Assembly (NCBI RefSeq): GCF_900129745.1
Contig: NZ_FQWS01000001.1
Location: 1,364,001 to 1,428,000, forward strand
Length of the DNA: 64,000 bases
DNA from: Winogradskyella jejuensis
Lineage (GTDB): Bacteria; Bacteroidota; Bacteroidia; Flavobacteriales; Flavobacteriaceae
Reading direction: 5' to 3'
Below the pieces are notes generated by a model, which was given only the letters and a program-made list of their open reading frames with translations, was not told the DNA's origin and ran no database searches. Positions 7,417 through 15,408 of this stretch are shown in pieces (position 1 is the first letter of the stretch; each line of letters starts with the position of its first letter). The position numbers and the translations under genes were made by a program.

Positions 7417-8442
7417 ATGAGCAAACCAAACATTCTTTTAATATATACAGGCGGAACCATTGGTATGGTAAGAGATTCCGATACATGTGCTCTGAAGGCT
7501 TTCGATTTTAATAACCTTCTAAAGCAAATACCAGAGTTACGCTTACTAGATTGTAATATTGAAACGGTTTCTTTTGAAACACCAATAGATTCCTCTAACA
7601 TGAATACCAGATATTGGTGCGATATTGCAGATATTATAAAAGATAACTACAAGACTTTTGATGGTTTTGTGGTGTTGCATGGCAGTGATACGATGAGCTA
7701 TTCTGCTTCAGCCTTAAGTTTTATGCTAGAGAATTTGGCAAAACCAGTAATATTTACCGGGTCTCAATTACCAATAGGAGATTTAAGAACAGATGCCAAG
7801 GAGAATCTAATCACTTCAATCCAATTAGCATCACTACATGAGAATGAAGTTCCAGTTATTAGAGAAGTAGGCCTCTATTTTGAATATAAATTGTATAGAG
7901 GAAACCGTACAACAAAAATTAATGCAGAGCATTTTGAAGCGTTTGAGTCTTTAAACTTTCCTCATATCGCTGAATCAGGTGTACATCTTAAAGTAAACAA
8001 AGAAGCCTTATTAAAACCTAATTTAGGTCAGGAATTAAAGGTGAATAAAAATATGGACACTAACGTGGCTGTTTTAAAATTGTTTCCTGGAATTGCTAAG
8101 CCTATTTTAGAGGCTGTTTTAACCAGTAAGTTAATTAAAGGACTTGTTATTGAAACCTATGGCGCAGGAAATGCTACAACAGAAAAGTGGTTTGTAGATT
8201 TATTAGAAAAAGCAATAAAACGTGGTGTAAACATTATTAATGTATCTCAATGTGCTGGCGGCAGTGTACGTATGGGTCAGTACGAAACGAGTTCCCAGCT
8301 AAAAAAAATAGGTGTTATATCTGGAAAAGATATCACTACCGAAGCAGCAATTACCAAACTCATGTACCTTATTGGTCAGAAAATTAGTCCTTTAGATTTT
8401 CAATCTATTTTCGAGACGTCTTTACGTGGGGAAATGTCGTAA
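7417..8442 (+). CDS. ansA: type I L-asparaginase
   Basis: 341 aa, normal length for cytoplasmic type I asparaginase; there is no signal peptide. Both catalytic Thr-containing motifs are present: TGGTIG at residues 11-16 and HGSDTM at 88-93, followed by the family pattern FTGSQLPIGDLRTDAKENL. Hydrolyses L-asparagine to aspartate and ammonia. Starts 2 nt after tatD, so it forms a two-gene operon with it. Downstream is tRNA-Ser on the same strand. Confidence 0.95.
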   Translation: MSKPNILLIYTGGTIGMVRDSDTCALKAFDFNNLLKQIPELRLLDCNIETVSFETPIDSSNMNTRYWCDIADIIKDNYKTFDGFVVLHGSDTMSYSASALSFMLENLAKPVIFTGSQLPIGDLRTDAKENLITSIQLASLHENEVPVIREVGLYFEYKLYRGNRTTKINAEHFEAFESLNFPHIAESGVHLKVNKEALLKPNLGQELKVNKNMDTNVAVLKLFPGIAKPILEAVLTSKLIKGLVIETYGAGNATTEKWFVDLLEKAIKRGVNIINVSQCAGGSVRMGQYETSSQLKKIGVISGKDITTEAAITKLMYLIGQKISPLDFQSIFETSLRGEMS

Positions 8443-8514
8443 AATTAACGCAGCAAATTTTAGTGTTTAAAGTTTTTTTCGTTATTTGGCGTTCTGTAAT
8501 TTTAAGAAACTTAC

Positions 8515-8602
8515 AGAGAGGTGGCCGAGTGGTCGAAGGCGCACGCCTGGAAAGTGTGTAAACGCCAAAAGCGTTTCGAGGGTTCGAATCCCTTCCTCTC
8601 TG
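8515..8602 (+). tRNA. tRNA-Ser (anticodon GGA)
   Basis: An 88-nt class II tRNA. The 7-bp acceptor stem AGAGAGG (8515-8521) pairs with CCTCTCT (8595-8601), followed by the discriminator G (8602) typical of serine tRNAs. The anticodon loop reads CTGGAAA with GGA. A long variable arm (AACGCCAAAAGCGTT) and the T-loop TTCGAAT are clear. CCA is not encoded. It reads UCC and UCU codons. Confidence 0.97.
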
Positions 8603-8677
8603 CTGATGTTTTGCTTAAATAGTTACATATTTTTTTTATCTTTAACACTTTAACTAATAAAATTAAGATTCAAGACA

Positions 8678-9448
8678 ATGAAAAGATTATTTTCTATCCT
8701 AGCCATTACATGTTTAATGGTTATCGGAACTGTTAATGCAAATGCAACAACAACAGTAGCAGCAGCAACAACAACTGTTGCAAATGTAGCCCAAGATGAC
8801 ACAGCAGAGACTGAAGATTTAGGGTTTCATCAAGAATTAAAAAAGAGATTTATTGAAGGTGGTCCTGGGTTTATGGGAATCGTTTTGTTATGTTTAATTC
8901 TTGGTTTAGCAATTGCTATTGAAAGAATTATCTTTTTAAACCTTTCTACAACTAATAGTAAGAAATTAACTCAAAATGTTGAGGACGCTCTTGCATCTGG
9001 TGGTATTGAAGCAGCTAAGGAAGTTTGTAGAAATACAAAAGGGCCTGTAGCTTCTATCTTCTACCAAGGTTTAGACAGAGCTGACGAGGATATTGATGCT
9101 GCTGAAAAAGCTGTTGTAGCTTATGGTGGTGTACAAATGGGTCAATTAGAAAAGAATGTATCTTGGATATCATTATTTATCGCTCTTGCACCAATGCTTG
9201 GTTTCATGGGTACGGTAATTGGTATGATTCAAGCCTTTGATAAAATTGAAGCTGCTGGTGATATGCAACCTTCTTTAGTAGCAGGTGGTATTAAAGTAGC
9301 ACTTTTAACAACAGTATTTGGTCTTATTGTGGCTATTATTCTTCAGATATTTTACAACTATATCATCGCTAAGATTGATAGTATTGTAAACGATATGGAA
9401 GACTCATCTATCACATTGATGGATTTATTAGTAAGACACAAAAAATAA
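8678..9448 (+). CDS. exbB: MotA/TolQ/ExbB proton channel family protein
   Basis: 256 aa. An N-terminal hydrophobic segment (residues 1-25) and an Ala/Thr-rich linker precede the ExbB core, as is common in Bacteroidetes. Three core transmembrane helices lie near residues 65-87, 163-188 and 208-230, with the conserved APMLGFMGTVIGMIQAF and GGIKVALLTTVFGLIVAIILQ blocks that build the proton path. Inner-membrane pentamer that powers TonB-type transport together with ExbD. First gene of a four-gene operon with a membrane protein and two ExbD genes. No TonB gene is in this cluster. Confidence 0.93.
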   Translation: MKRLFSILAITCLMVIGTVNANATTTVAAATTTVANVAQDDTAETEDLGFHQELKKRFIEGGPGFMGIVLLCLILGLAIAIERIIFLNLSTTNSKKLTQNVEDALASGGIEAAKEVCRNTKGPVASIFYQGLDRADEDIDAAEKAVVAYGGVQMGQLEKNVSWISLFIALAPMLGFMGTVIGMIQAFDKIEAAGDMQPSLVAGGIKVALLTTVFGLIVAIILQIFYNYIIAKIDSIVNDMEDSSITLMDLLVRHKK

Positions 9449-9460
9449 GAACATAGTATT

Positions 9461-9898
9461 ATGCACAAAATATTAAAAATAGTAGCAGCTCTTCTTGGAG
9501 TTCTTGGTATTGTTTTTCTTGTCAGAATTATTTCTGCAGGAGATGAAGCAATCAAGAGCGGCGAAAAAGCTGGTTTAGTAGATCCTATGGCATACATAGC
9601 CTATGTAATTTTAGGATTAGTATTGGCTTTTGTTGTATTTTTTGTAATTAAAAATTTATTTACAAACACAGCAGGCCTTAAGAACACATTAATTGGAGTA
9701 GGTGCTTTTGCAGCAATTTTAGTTATCTCTTATGTTGTATCTGGTGGAGACCCATTACAATATAAATTACAAGAGGGTATTGCTACAGAAGGTCAATCTC
9801 ATATGGTAGGAGCTGGATTGACAGCATTCTACATATTAATAGTTGTTGCTGCATTAGCAATGATTTTCTCAGGAGTTAAAAAAGTATTAAGTAAATAA
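9461..9898 (+). CDS. small four-helix membrane protein of the ExbB/ExbD operon
   Basis: 145 aa with four predicted transmembrane helices (about residues 5-23, 45-66, 77-93, 118-140). Not an ExbB or ExbD homologue and without catalytic motifs. It sits between exbB and the first exbD with gaps of 12 and 10 nt, an arrangement I recall as conserved in Flavobacteriia. Probably an accessory of this energising complex; function not established. Confidence 0.8.
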   Translation: MHKILKIVAALLGVLGIVFLVRIISAGDEAIKSGEKAGLVDPMAYIAYVILGLVLAFVVFFVIKNLFTNTAGLKNTLIGVGAFAAILVISYVVSGGDPLQYKLQEGIATEGQSHMVGAGLTAFYILIVVAALAMIFSGVKKVLSK

Positions 9899-9908
9899 AT
9901 AGTAAACT

Positions 9909-10523
9909 ATGGCAAAAAGAGCAGCACCAGAGGTTAATGCCGGTTCAATGGCTGACATTGCTTTCTTACTATTGATATTTTTCTTAGTAACTACAACTAT
10001 TGAGAAAGATAAAGGTATCTTAAGAAGTTTACCTCCAATCGATGATTCTCAAACAGAACCACCAATTATTAAACAAAAGAACTTGTTTACTATTTTGGTG
10101 AACAGAGACGACCGTCTCTTGGTTGAAGAAGAAGAAATGGATATCAAAGACTTAAGACAAGCAGCGATTGAGTTTTTAGATAATGGTGGAGGTGTTAATC
10201 CCGAAGGAGAATCTTGTGATTACTGTAGAGGGAAGAAAGACCCAGAGTCTTCTGATCATCCAGATAAGGCAATTATTACTCTAAAGCACGACCGTGAAAC
10301 GACTTATGGACGTTACATTGAAGTACAGAACGAGTTAGTAGCAGCCTACAATTTCTTAAGAGAAAGAGAAGCACAACGTATTTTCAACCGTTCTTTCGCT
10401 TCTATGTTAGAAGAGAAAGAAAAGAATCAGTTTAACAAGGATGAAAAGCTAAATGCTAACATCCAGAGAATAAAGGATATGTATCCTATGAAACTCTCAG
10501 AAGCTGAACCAGATAAAAGTTAA
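9909..10523 (+). CDS. exbD: ExbD/TolR family protein (long form)
   Basis: 204 aa. The N-terminus AGSMADIAFLLLIFFLVTTTI is the single ExbD transmembrane helix with the proton-accepting Asp (D16). The periplasmic part is longer than in typical ExbD (about 140 aa) and has an insertion with C103 and C106 (CDYC) and a charged C-terminal tail. Works with ExbB to couple the proton motive force to envelope transport. Tight spacing on both sides (10 and 5 nt) supports one operon. Confidence 0.92.
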   Translation: MAKRAAPEVNAGSMADIAFLLLIFFLVTTTIEKDKGILRSLPPIDDSQTEPPIIKQKNLFTILVNRDDRLLVEEEEMDIKDLRQAAIEFLDNGGGVNPEGESCDYCRGKKDPESSDHPDKAIITLKHDRETTYGRYIEVQNELVAAYNFLREREAQRIFNRSFASMLEEKEKNQFNKDEKLNANIQRIKDMYPMKLSEAEPDKS

Positions 10524-10528
10524 TTAGT

Positions 10529-10993
10529 ATGTCTAAGTTTAAGAAGAAAAAAGGTGGTGATTTACCGGCGATATCGACGGCATCTTTACCAGACATTGTA
10601 TTTATGTTATTATTCTTTTTTATGGTTGCAACCGTAATGAGAGATAACTCTACAATGGTAGAAAATGTGCTTCCTAATGCTACAGAGATTGAGAAGCTAA
10701 AAAAAGACAGAACTATGTTTATTTATGCTGGTAAGCCAAGCGAGCAGTATAAAAATTTAGGTACAGAAGGACGTATTCAGATTAATGATGCTTTTGTTAA
10801 TTTAGATGCCATTCAACCTGCAGTTTTTGAATACATAGCAACACTTCCTGAAGAATTAAAAGACAGAGTAGTTGTTGGTTTAAAAGTAGACGAAAACACT
10901 AATGCAGGTATTGTTTCTGACGTAAAACAAGAACTTAGAGAGGCAAATGCCCTTAAGATTATGTACGTAACAGGTCAGAAAAAAGAAGAATAA
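10529..10993 (+). CDS. exbD: ExbD/TolR family protein (second copy)
   Basis: 154 aa. A basic N-terminus (KFKKKKGG) precedes the transmembrane helix with the conserved Asp (ASLPDIVFMLLFFFMVATV, D22). The periplasmic domain is of normal ExbD size and lacks the Cys-containing insertion of the preceding paralogue. Two different ExbD subunits in one operon suggest a heteromeric stator. Followed by a good terminator. Confidence 0.92.
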   Translation: MSKFKKKKGGDLPAISTASLPDIVFMLLFFFMVATVMRDNSTMVENVLPNATEIEKLKKDRTMFIYAGKPSEQYKNLGTEGRIQINDAFVNLDAIQPAVFEYIATLPEELKDRVVVGLKVDENTNAGIVSDVKQELREANALKIMYVTGQKKEE

Positions 10994-11010
10994 TATATCT
11001 TAATTTTATA

Positions 11011-11044
11011 AAAAGCGTTATGATTTTATCATAGCGCTTTTTTT
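11011..11044 (+). terminator. Rho-independent terminator of the exbB-exbD operon
   Basis: A 14-bp stem, AAAAGCGTTATGAT (11011-11024) with ATCATAGCGCTTTT (11028-11041), has a single G-U pair and a TTT loop, and continues into T residues, 17 nt after the second exbD stop. Confidence 0.9.
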
Positions 11045-11081
11045 ATGCCTGGTGCTAACTTAAATTTTATAGATTTACAAT

Positions 11082-11771
11082 ATGAGATTGTATGTTAATT
11101 TGTTTATTTTTCTTTTTGTTACTCTGTCTTTTTCTCAAGATAGCTTGTCAGTTGAGGTAGATGACAGATACAGAGAAGATCAGTTTTATGCTTCAATAAC
11201 TTATAATATACTTTCAGATAATCCAAGTGGTGTAAATCAAACCGATTTTTCTACAGGATTTCATGCAGGTTTTATCAGAGACATGCCTTTTAACGAGAAA
11301 AGAAATTGGTCAATAGGACTTGGTTTAGGTATTTCTACAAATTCCTATAATCAGAATTTGGTTATCACTGAAGATGTAAGCGGAGTCAACTTTGCACTTA
11401 CTGACGCTTCTTTGGGAAATGTGAGTAAAAATAAATTCACAACGTATCTAATAGATGTGCCTTTTGAACTTAGATGGCGAACGTCTAATGCCACAGATTA
11501 TAAATTCTGGCGTATTTACCCAGGTTTTAAATTGAGTTACTTAGTATATAATTCTACCAAGTTAAAAAGCGATGCAATAAACACGAAACTGTCTAATCTA
11601 GATGTTTTCAATAGACTTCAATATGGTTTAACGCTGAGTGCCGGTTATGGGACGTGGAATTTTCAGTTGTATTATGGCTTAAATCCTATTTTTAAAGATA
11701 CGGCTAGCTTAAATGGAGCATCTATAGATACCAAAGCCGTACGCGTAGGTGTTATGTTCTATATTCTATAA
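11082..11771 (+). CDS. porT: PorT-family outer-membrane beta-barrel protein
   Basis: 229 aa with signal peptide (residues 1-18, ending LSFSQ). Length, beta-rich aromatic pattern (FHAGFIRDMPF, GLGLGIST, FELRWRTSN, YPGFKLSYLVY) and a C-terminal strand ending VGVMFYIL match the PorT family of eight-stranded barrels. PorT is required for type IX secretion in Porphyromonas (family knowledge). In Flavobacteriia a PorT-like gene commonly follows this ExbB/ExbD operon, as here. Orthology to functional PorT is likely but not certain. It converges on and overlaps the next gene by 6 nt. Confidence 0.75.
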   Translation: MRLYVNLFIFLFVTLSFSQDSLSVEVDDRYREDQFYASITYNILSDNPSGVNQTDFSTGFHAGFIRDMPFNEKRNWSIGLGLGISTNSYNQNLVITEDVSGVNFALTDASLGNVSKNKFTTYLIDVPFELRWRTSNATDYKFWRIYPGFKLSYLVYNSTKLKSDAINTKLSNLDVFNRLQYGLTLSAGYGTWNFQLYYGLNPIFKDTASLNGASIDTKAVRVGVMFYIL

Positions 11772-12371
11772 CCACCATTTTAAGAGTAGTAACTGCGGTA
11801 TTAATCCGGTTAAACTCCCAATAATTAATTCAGGATACGTATGAGCTTTTAGGTGAAGACGAGAAGTTGCAATGGCACCAAGTAAAATCATCATTAAAGC
11901 AATAGTACCGTTAATATTTATTTTAAAATGAATTCCTAAAGCAACCGCAAACATAAAAAAACCACTAGCAGCTAGCATATGAATACTAGCTTTTACTTTG
12001 AAAATTGCTAATGCAAAACAAGCCAAAGTTGAAGCCAATATCCCAACAAAAAAATAGTATAATTCTACAATTTCATTAGAGGTGAAAACTCTCGTAATAA
12101 TCAAGCTTATAATAACTGAATTGATTAATAATGGAAGCTTTCGCTCGTTTGTAGATTTAAGGTAGATGCTCTCTACTTTATTTAAAGTTCTTAATAAATA
12201 GTAGACCAATAACGGAAGTATTATTGTGAGCAATACTGTAGAAAATATCTTAGCGTGCTGTATTGGGTCAGGAATAAAACGAGGTGTCTTAGAAAAGTAA
12301 AATAATACACCTAATAATGGCATTATCAAGGGATGTAGGACGTAAGATATACTTTTTAAGATGAAATCCAT
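11766..12371 (-). CDS. divergent PAP2-like integral membrane protein
   Basis: 201 aa with about six transmembrane helices. PAP2 phosphatase motifs are recognisable but altered. Motif C1 (K-x6-R-P) appears as K72-x6-L-P. C2 (P-S-G-H) appears as A-S-I-H with H131. C3 (S-R-x5-H-x3-D) is S170-R171-x5-H177-x3-E181. The catalytic histidines remain, but an Arg is replaced and Asp is changed to Glu. It may act on undecaprenyl-phosphate-like lipids or have lost activity. Follows rpoN on the same strand after 13 nt. Confidence 0.65.
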   Translation of the reverse strand: MDFILKSISYVLHPLIMPLLGVLFYFSKTPRFIPDPIQHAKIFSTVLLTIILPLLVYYLLRTLNKVESIYLKSTNERKLPLLINSVIISLIITRVFTSNEIVELYYFFVGILASTLACFALAIFKVKASIHMLAASGFFMFAVALGIHFKININGTIALMMILLGAIATSRLHLKAHTYPELIIGSLTGLIPQLLLLKWWL

Positions 12372-12384
12372 GATGCGTAGGTTA

Positions 12385-13848
12385 CTATATTTTTTTACGT
12401 AATCGCGCTACAGGAATGTCTAATTGCTCTCTATATTTTGCAACAGTCCGTCTTGCAATTGGATACCCTTTTTCTTTTAAGATACCTGCAAGTTTATCGT
12501 CAGTGAGTGGCTTCTTCTTATCTTCTTCTTCAATAACAGTCTCAAGTATTTTTTTAATTTCTCGTGTAGATACTTCTTCACCTTGGTCATTAGTCATAGA
12601 CTCGGAGAAAAACTCTTTAATCAGTTTTGTTCCGTAAGGTGTATCTACATATTTGCTATTTGCCACACGAGAAACCGTAGAAACGTCCATATCTATCTCG
12701 TCTGCGATATCCTTAAGAATCATTGGTTTTAGCATGCGTTCATCACCAGATAAAAAATAATCTTTTTGATAGTGCATAATGGCACTCATAGTCACAAAAA
12801 GTGTTTGTTGGCGTTGCTTTACAGCTTCTATAAACCACTTCGCTGCATCCAGTTTTTGCTTTATGAATAATACAGCGTCTTTCTGAGATTTTGATTTTTC
12901 TTTAGACTCTTTATAACCTTTAAGCATGTTATTATAGGTACGGGATACATGCAGCTCTGGTGCATTTCTGCCATTTAGCGTTAATTCTAATTCACCATCA
13001 ATAATTTTTATGGCAAAATCTGGCACCACGTGTTCCACCATACGGTTGTTTCCAGAGTAAGAACCTCCAGGTTTTGGGTTAAGCCCTTCAATTTCTTCAA
13101 TAGCATCTTTAAGTTGGTCTTCAGTTATACTGAATTTTTGAAGTAGTTTTTTGTAATGCTTTTTGGTAAACTGTTCAAAAGCTTTATCTATAATTTTTGT
13201 TGCCAATTCTACATCAGGATGCTGCTCTTTTCTATGTAATTGAATACTCAAACATTCTTGAAGATTTCGCGCACCTACACCAGCAGGATCAAGTTGATGA
13301 ACAATACCTAGAACTTTCTCAACCTCTTCTTCTGTGGTGTATACATTTTGAGTGAATGCCAAATCATCTGTAATATCAGATAAAGATCTACGTATATAAC
13401 CACTCTCGTCTACACTACCTACTAGAAACTGTGCTATTTCGTATTCTTGGTCGTTTAGTCTAAAGGTGTTTAATTGATTGGTTAAGTGTTGTGTGAAAGA
13501 CGTTCCAGCAGCATAAGGTACAGATTTCTCGTCATCGTCAGCGCTATAGTTGTTGGCGTGTGTTCTGTAATCAGGAATTTCGTCATCACTGAGATATTCA
13601 TCAACATTGATGTCTCCAGCATCTATAGTCTCACTGTCATTATAATCGTCTTGAGAGTTATCAAACTCATCATACTCGTTATCCTTAGCATCACTTTCCT
13701 TTCCTGTATCCAAAGCAGGGTTTTCTTCCAACTCTTGCTTTAAGCGTTGTTCAAAAGCTTGCGTTGGCAGCTGAATCAACTTCATAAGTTGAATTTGCTG
13801 AGGAGATAGCTTCTGTGATAACTTAAATTGTAGATACTGTTTTAACAT
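12385..13848 (-). CDS. rpoN: RNA polymerase sigma-54 factor
   Basis: 487 aa, standard length. The N-terminal Gln/Leu-rich activator-interacting region is clear (residues 1-48, with SPQQIQLMKLIQLPTQAF), followed by the acidic region II, the core-binding domain and the C-terminal RpoN box ARRTVAKYRE, which contacts the -24 element. Sigma-54 needs AAA+ enhancer-binding activators; none is encoded in this window. The gene is separated from asnS by a terminator, so it likely has its own promoter. Confidence 0.97.
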   Translation of the reverse strand: MLKQYLQFKLSQKLSPQQIQLMKLIQLPTQAFEQRLKQELEENPALDTGKESDAKDNEYDEFDNSQDDYNDSETIDAGDINVDEYLSDDEIPDYRTHANNYSADDDEKSVPYAAGTSFTQHLTNQLNTFRLNDQEYEIAQFLVGSVDESGYIRRSLSDITDDLAFTQNVYTTEEEVEKVLGIVHQLDPAGVGARNLQECLSIQLHRKEQHPDVELATKIIDKAFEQFTKKHYKKLLQKFSITEDQLKDAIEEIEGLNPKPGGSYSGNNRMVEHVVPDFAIKIIDGELELTLNGRNAPELHVSRTYNNMLKGYKESKEKSKSQKDAVLFIKQKLDAAKWFIEAVKQRQQTLFVTMSAIMHYQKDYFLSGDERMLKPMILKDIADEIDMDVSTVSRVANSKYVDTPYGTKLIKEFFSESMTNDQGEEVSTREIKKILETVIEEEDKKKPLTDDKLAGILKEKGYPIARRTVAKYREQLDIPVARLRKKI

Positions 13849-13877
13849 TGGTTGGTACAGGATTTAGTTAAAAATAA

Positions 13878-13915
13878 AAAAACAATCTAAAACTATACCG
13901 TTCTTAGATTGTTTT
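13878..13915 (-). terminator. terminator after asnS
   Basis: The stem AAAACAATCTAA / TTAGATTGTTTT (right arm 13904-13915, left arm ending 13890) encloses a 13-nt loop. On the minus strand it runs into a T-rich stretch, 20 nt after the asnS stop. Confidence 0.8.
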
Positions 13916-13935
13916 CTGAAAATTTTAAATCTTTT

Positions 13936-15369
13936 TTAAAATTCTGCATTTTGAGGTGTCCGTGGATAAGGAATCACATCTCTAATATTACTCATTCCTG
14001 TTGCAAACATAACAAGACGCTCGAAACCTAATCCAAAACCAGAATGTACTGCTGTGCCATACTTGCGTAAGTCTAAATACCACCATAATTCTTCCTCTGG
14101 AATATCTAAAGCAGCCATTTTTTGTTTTAGAACATCTAAACGTTCCTCACGTTGTGAGCCACCAATAATTTCGCCAATGCCAGGGAAAAGTACATCCATG
14201 GCTCTTACCGTTTTTTCATCATCATTCAAACGCATGTAGAAGGCTTTAATATTCGCTGGATAATCAAATAAAATTACAGGGCACTTAAAGTGTTTTTCAA
14301 CTAGAAAACGCTCATGTTCAGATTGTAAATCTGCACCCCATTCATTAATGAGATATTTAAATTTTTTCTTCTTATTTGGCTTTGAATTCCTAAGAATATC
14401 TATGGCTTCGGTGTAACTAACACGCTTAAAGTTATTATCGGTAACAAACTTTAGTTTTTCTATTAAACGCATTTCGCTACGTTCTGTTTGAGGCTTAGAT
14501 TTTTCTTCATTAAATAAGCGCTCATCTAAGAATTTTAAATCTTCTTGATTGTGTTCTAAAACATAGCTAATTACTGATTTAATGAAGTCTTCGGCTAAAT
14601 CCATATTACCTGCCAAATCCATAAACGCTACTTCTGGCTCAATCATCCAAAACTCTGCTAAATGTCGTGATGTGTTAGAGTTTTCAGCTCTAAATGTTGG
14701 GCCAAAGGTATAGACTTTGCCAAGAGACATAGCATAAGTTTCTGCTTCTAATTGCCCAGAAACCGTAAGATTGGCTTCTTTTCCAAAGAAATCTTGCTTA
14801 AAATCGACATCTCCATTTTCATCTAAGGGAGGATTTTTTGCGTCTAAGGTGGTAATCCTAAACATTTCTCCTGCACCTTCAGCATCACTTCCTGTAATCA
14901 TAGGTGTATGCATATTATAAAATCCATTCTCAGTAAAATACTTGTGGACGGCAAAAGATAATGTAGATTTTATTCGCATTACAGCACTAAATGTATTTGT
15001 ACGTGTACGCAAATGTGCATTTTCTCGTAAAAATTCAAATGTGTGCTTTTTTGGTTGAATAGGATAGGTTTCAGGGTCAGAATCACCTAAGACTTCAATC
15101 GAAGAGACTACGATTTCAACGTTTTGCCCTTTACCTTGGCTTTCTACTAATTCGCCTTCTATATGAATTGCCGCACCTGTTGTGATTCGTTTTAAAAGTG
15201 CTTCATCAAAATTCTCAAAATCAACAACACATTGAATATTATTTATAGTAGAACCGTCATTTAGAGCAATAAAACGATTAGCTCTAAAGGTACGTACCCA
15301 GCCTTTTACACTGACTTGTTGCAGTGTGACATCTTGCTCTAATAATTCTGAAACGGATTTAGTATTCAT
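13936..15369 (-). CDS. asnS: asparaginyl-tRNA synthetase
   Basis: 477 aa. An N-terminal OB-fold anticodon-binding domain (about residues 15-105, GWVRTFRANRFIALNDGS) is followed by the class IIb catalytic core. Motif 2 is in FRAENSNTSRHLAEFWMIEPE and motif 3 in GFGLGFERLVMFATG. The profile is AsnRS rather than AspRS (no GAD insertion; normal AsnRS length). Cytoplasmic charging of tRNA-Asn. It follows the RND exporter gene on the same strand after 39 nt. Confidence 0.97.
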   Translation of the reverse strand: MNTKSVSELLEQDVTLQQVSVKGWVRTFRANRFIALNDGSTINNIQCVVDFENFDEALLKRITTGAAIHIEGELVESQGKGQNVEIVVSSIEVLGDSDPETYPIQPKKHTFEFLRENAHLRTRTNTFSAVMRIKSTLSFAVHKYFTENGFYNMHTPMITGSDAEGAGEMFRITTLDAKNPPLDENGDVDFKQDFFGKEANLTVSGQLEAETYAMSLGKVYTFGPTFRAENSNTSRHLAEFWMIEPEVAFMDLAGNMDLAEDFIKSVISYVLEHNQEDLKFLDERLFNEEKSKPQTERSEMRLIEKLKFVTDNNFKRVSYTEAIDILRNSKPNKKKKFKYLINEWGADLQSEHERFLVEKHFKCPVILFDYPANIKAFYMRLNDDEKTVRAMDVLFPGIGEIIGGSQREERLDVLKQKMAALDIPEEELWWYLDLRKYGTAVHSGFGLGFERLVMFATGMSNIRDVIPYPRTPQNAEF

Positions 15370-15408
15370 TTTTAATTTATTTAAATCTTAATTAAGGTCA
15401 ATAAAATG

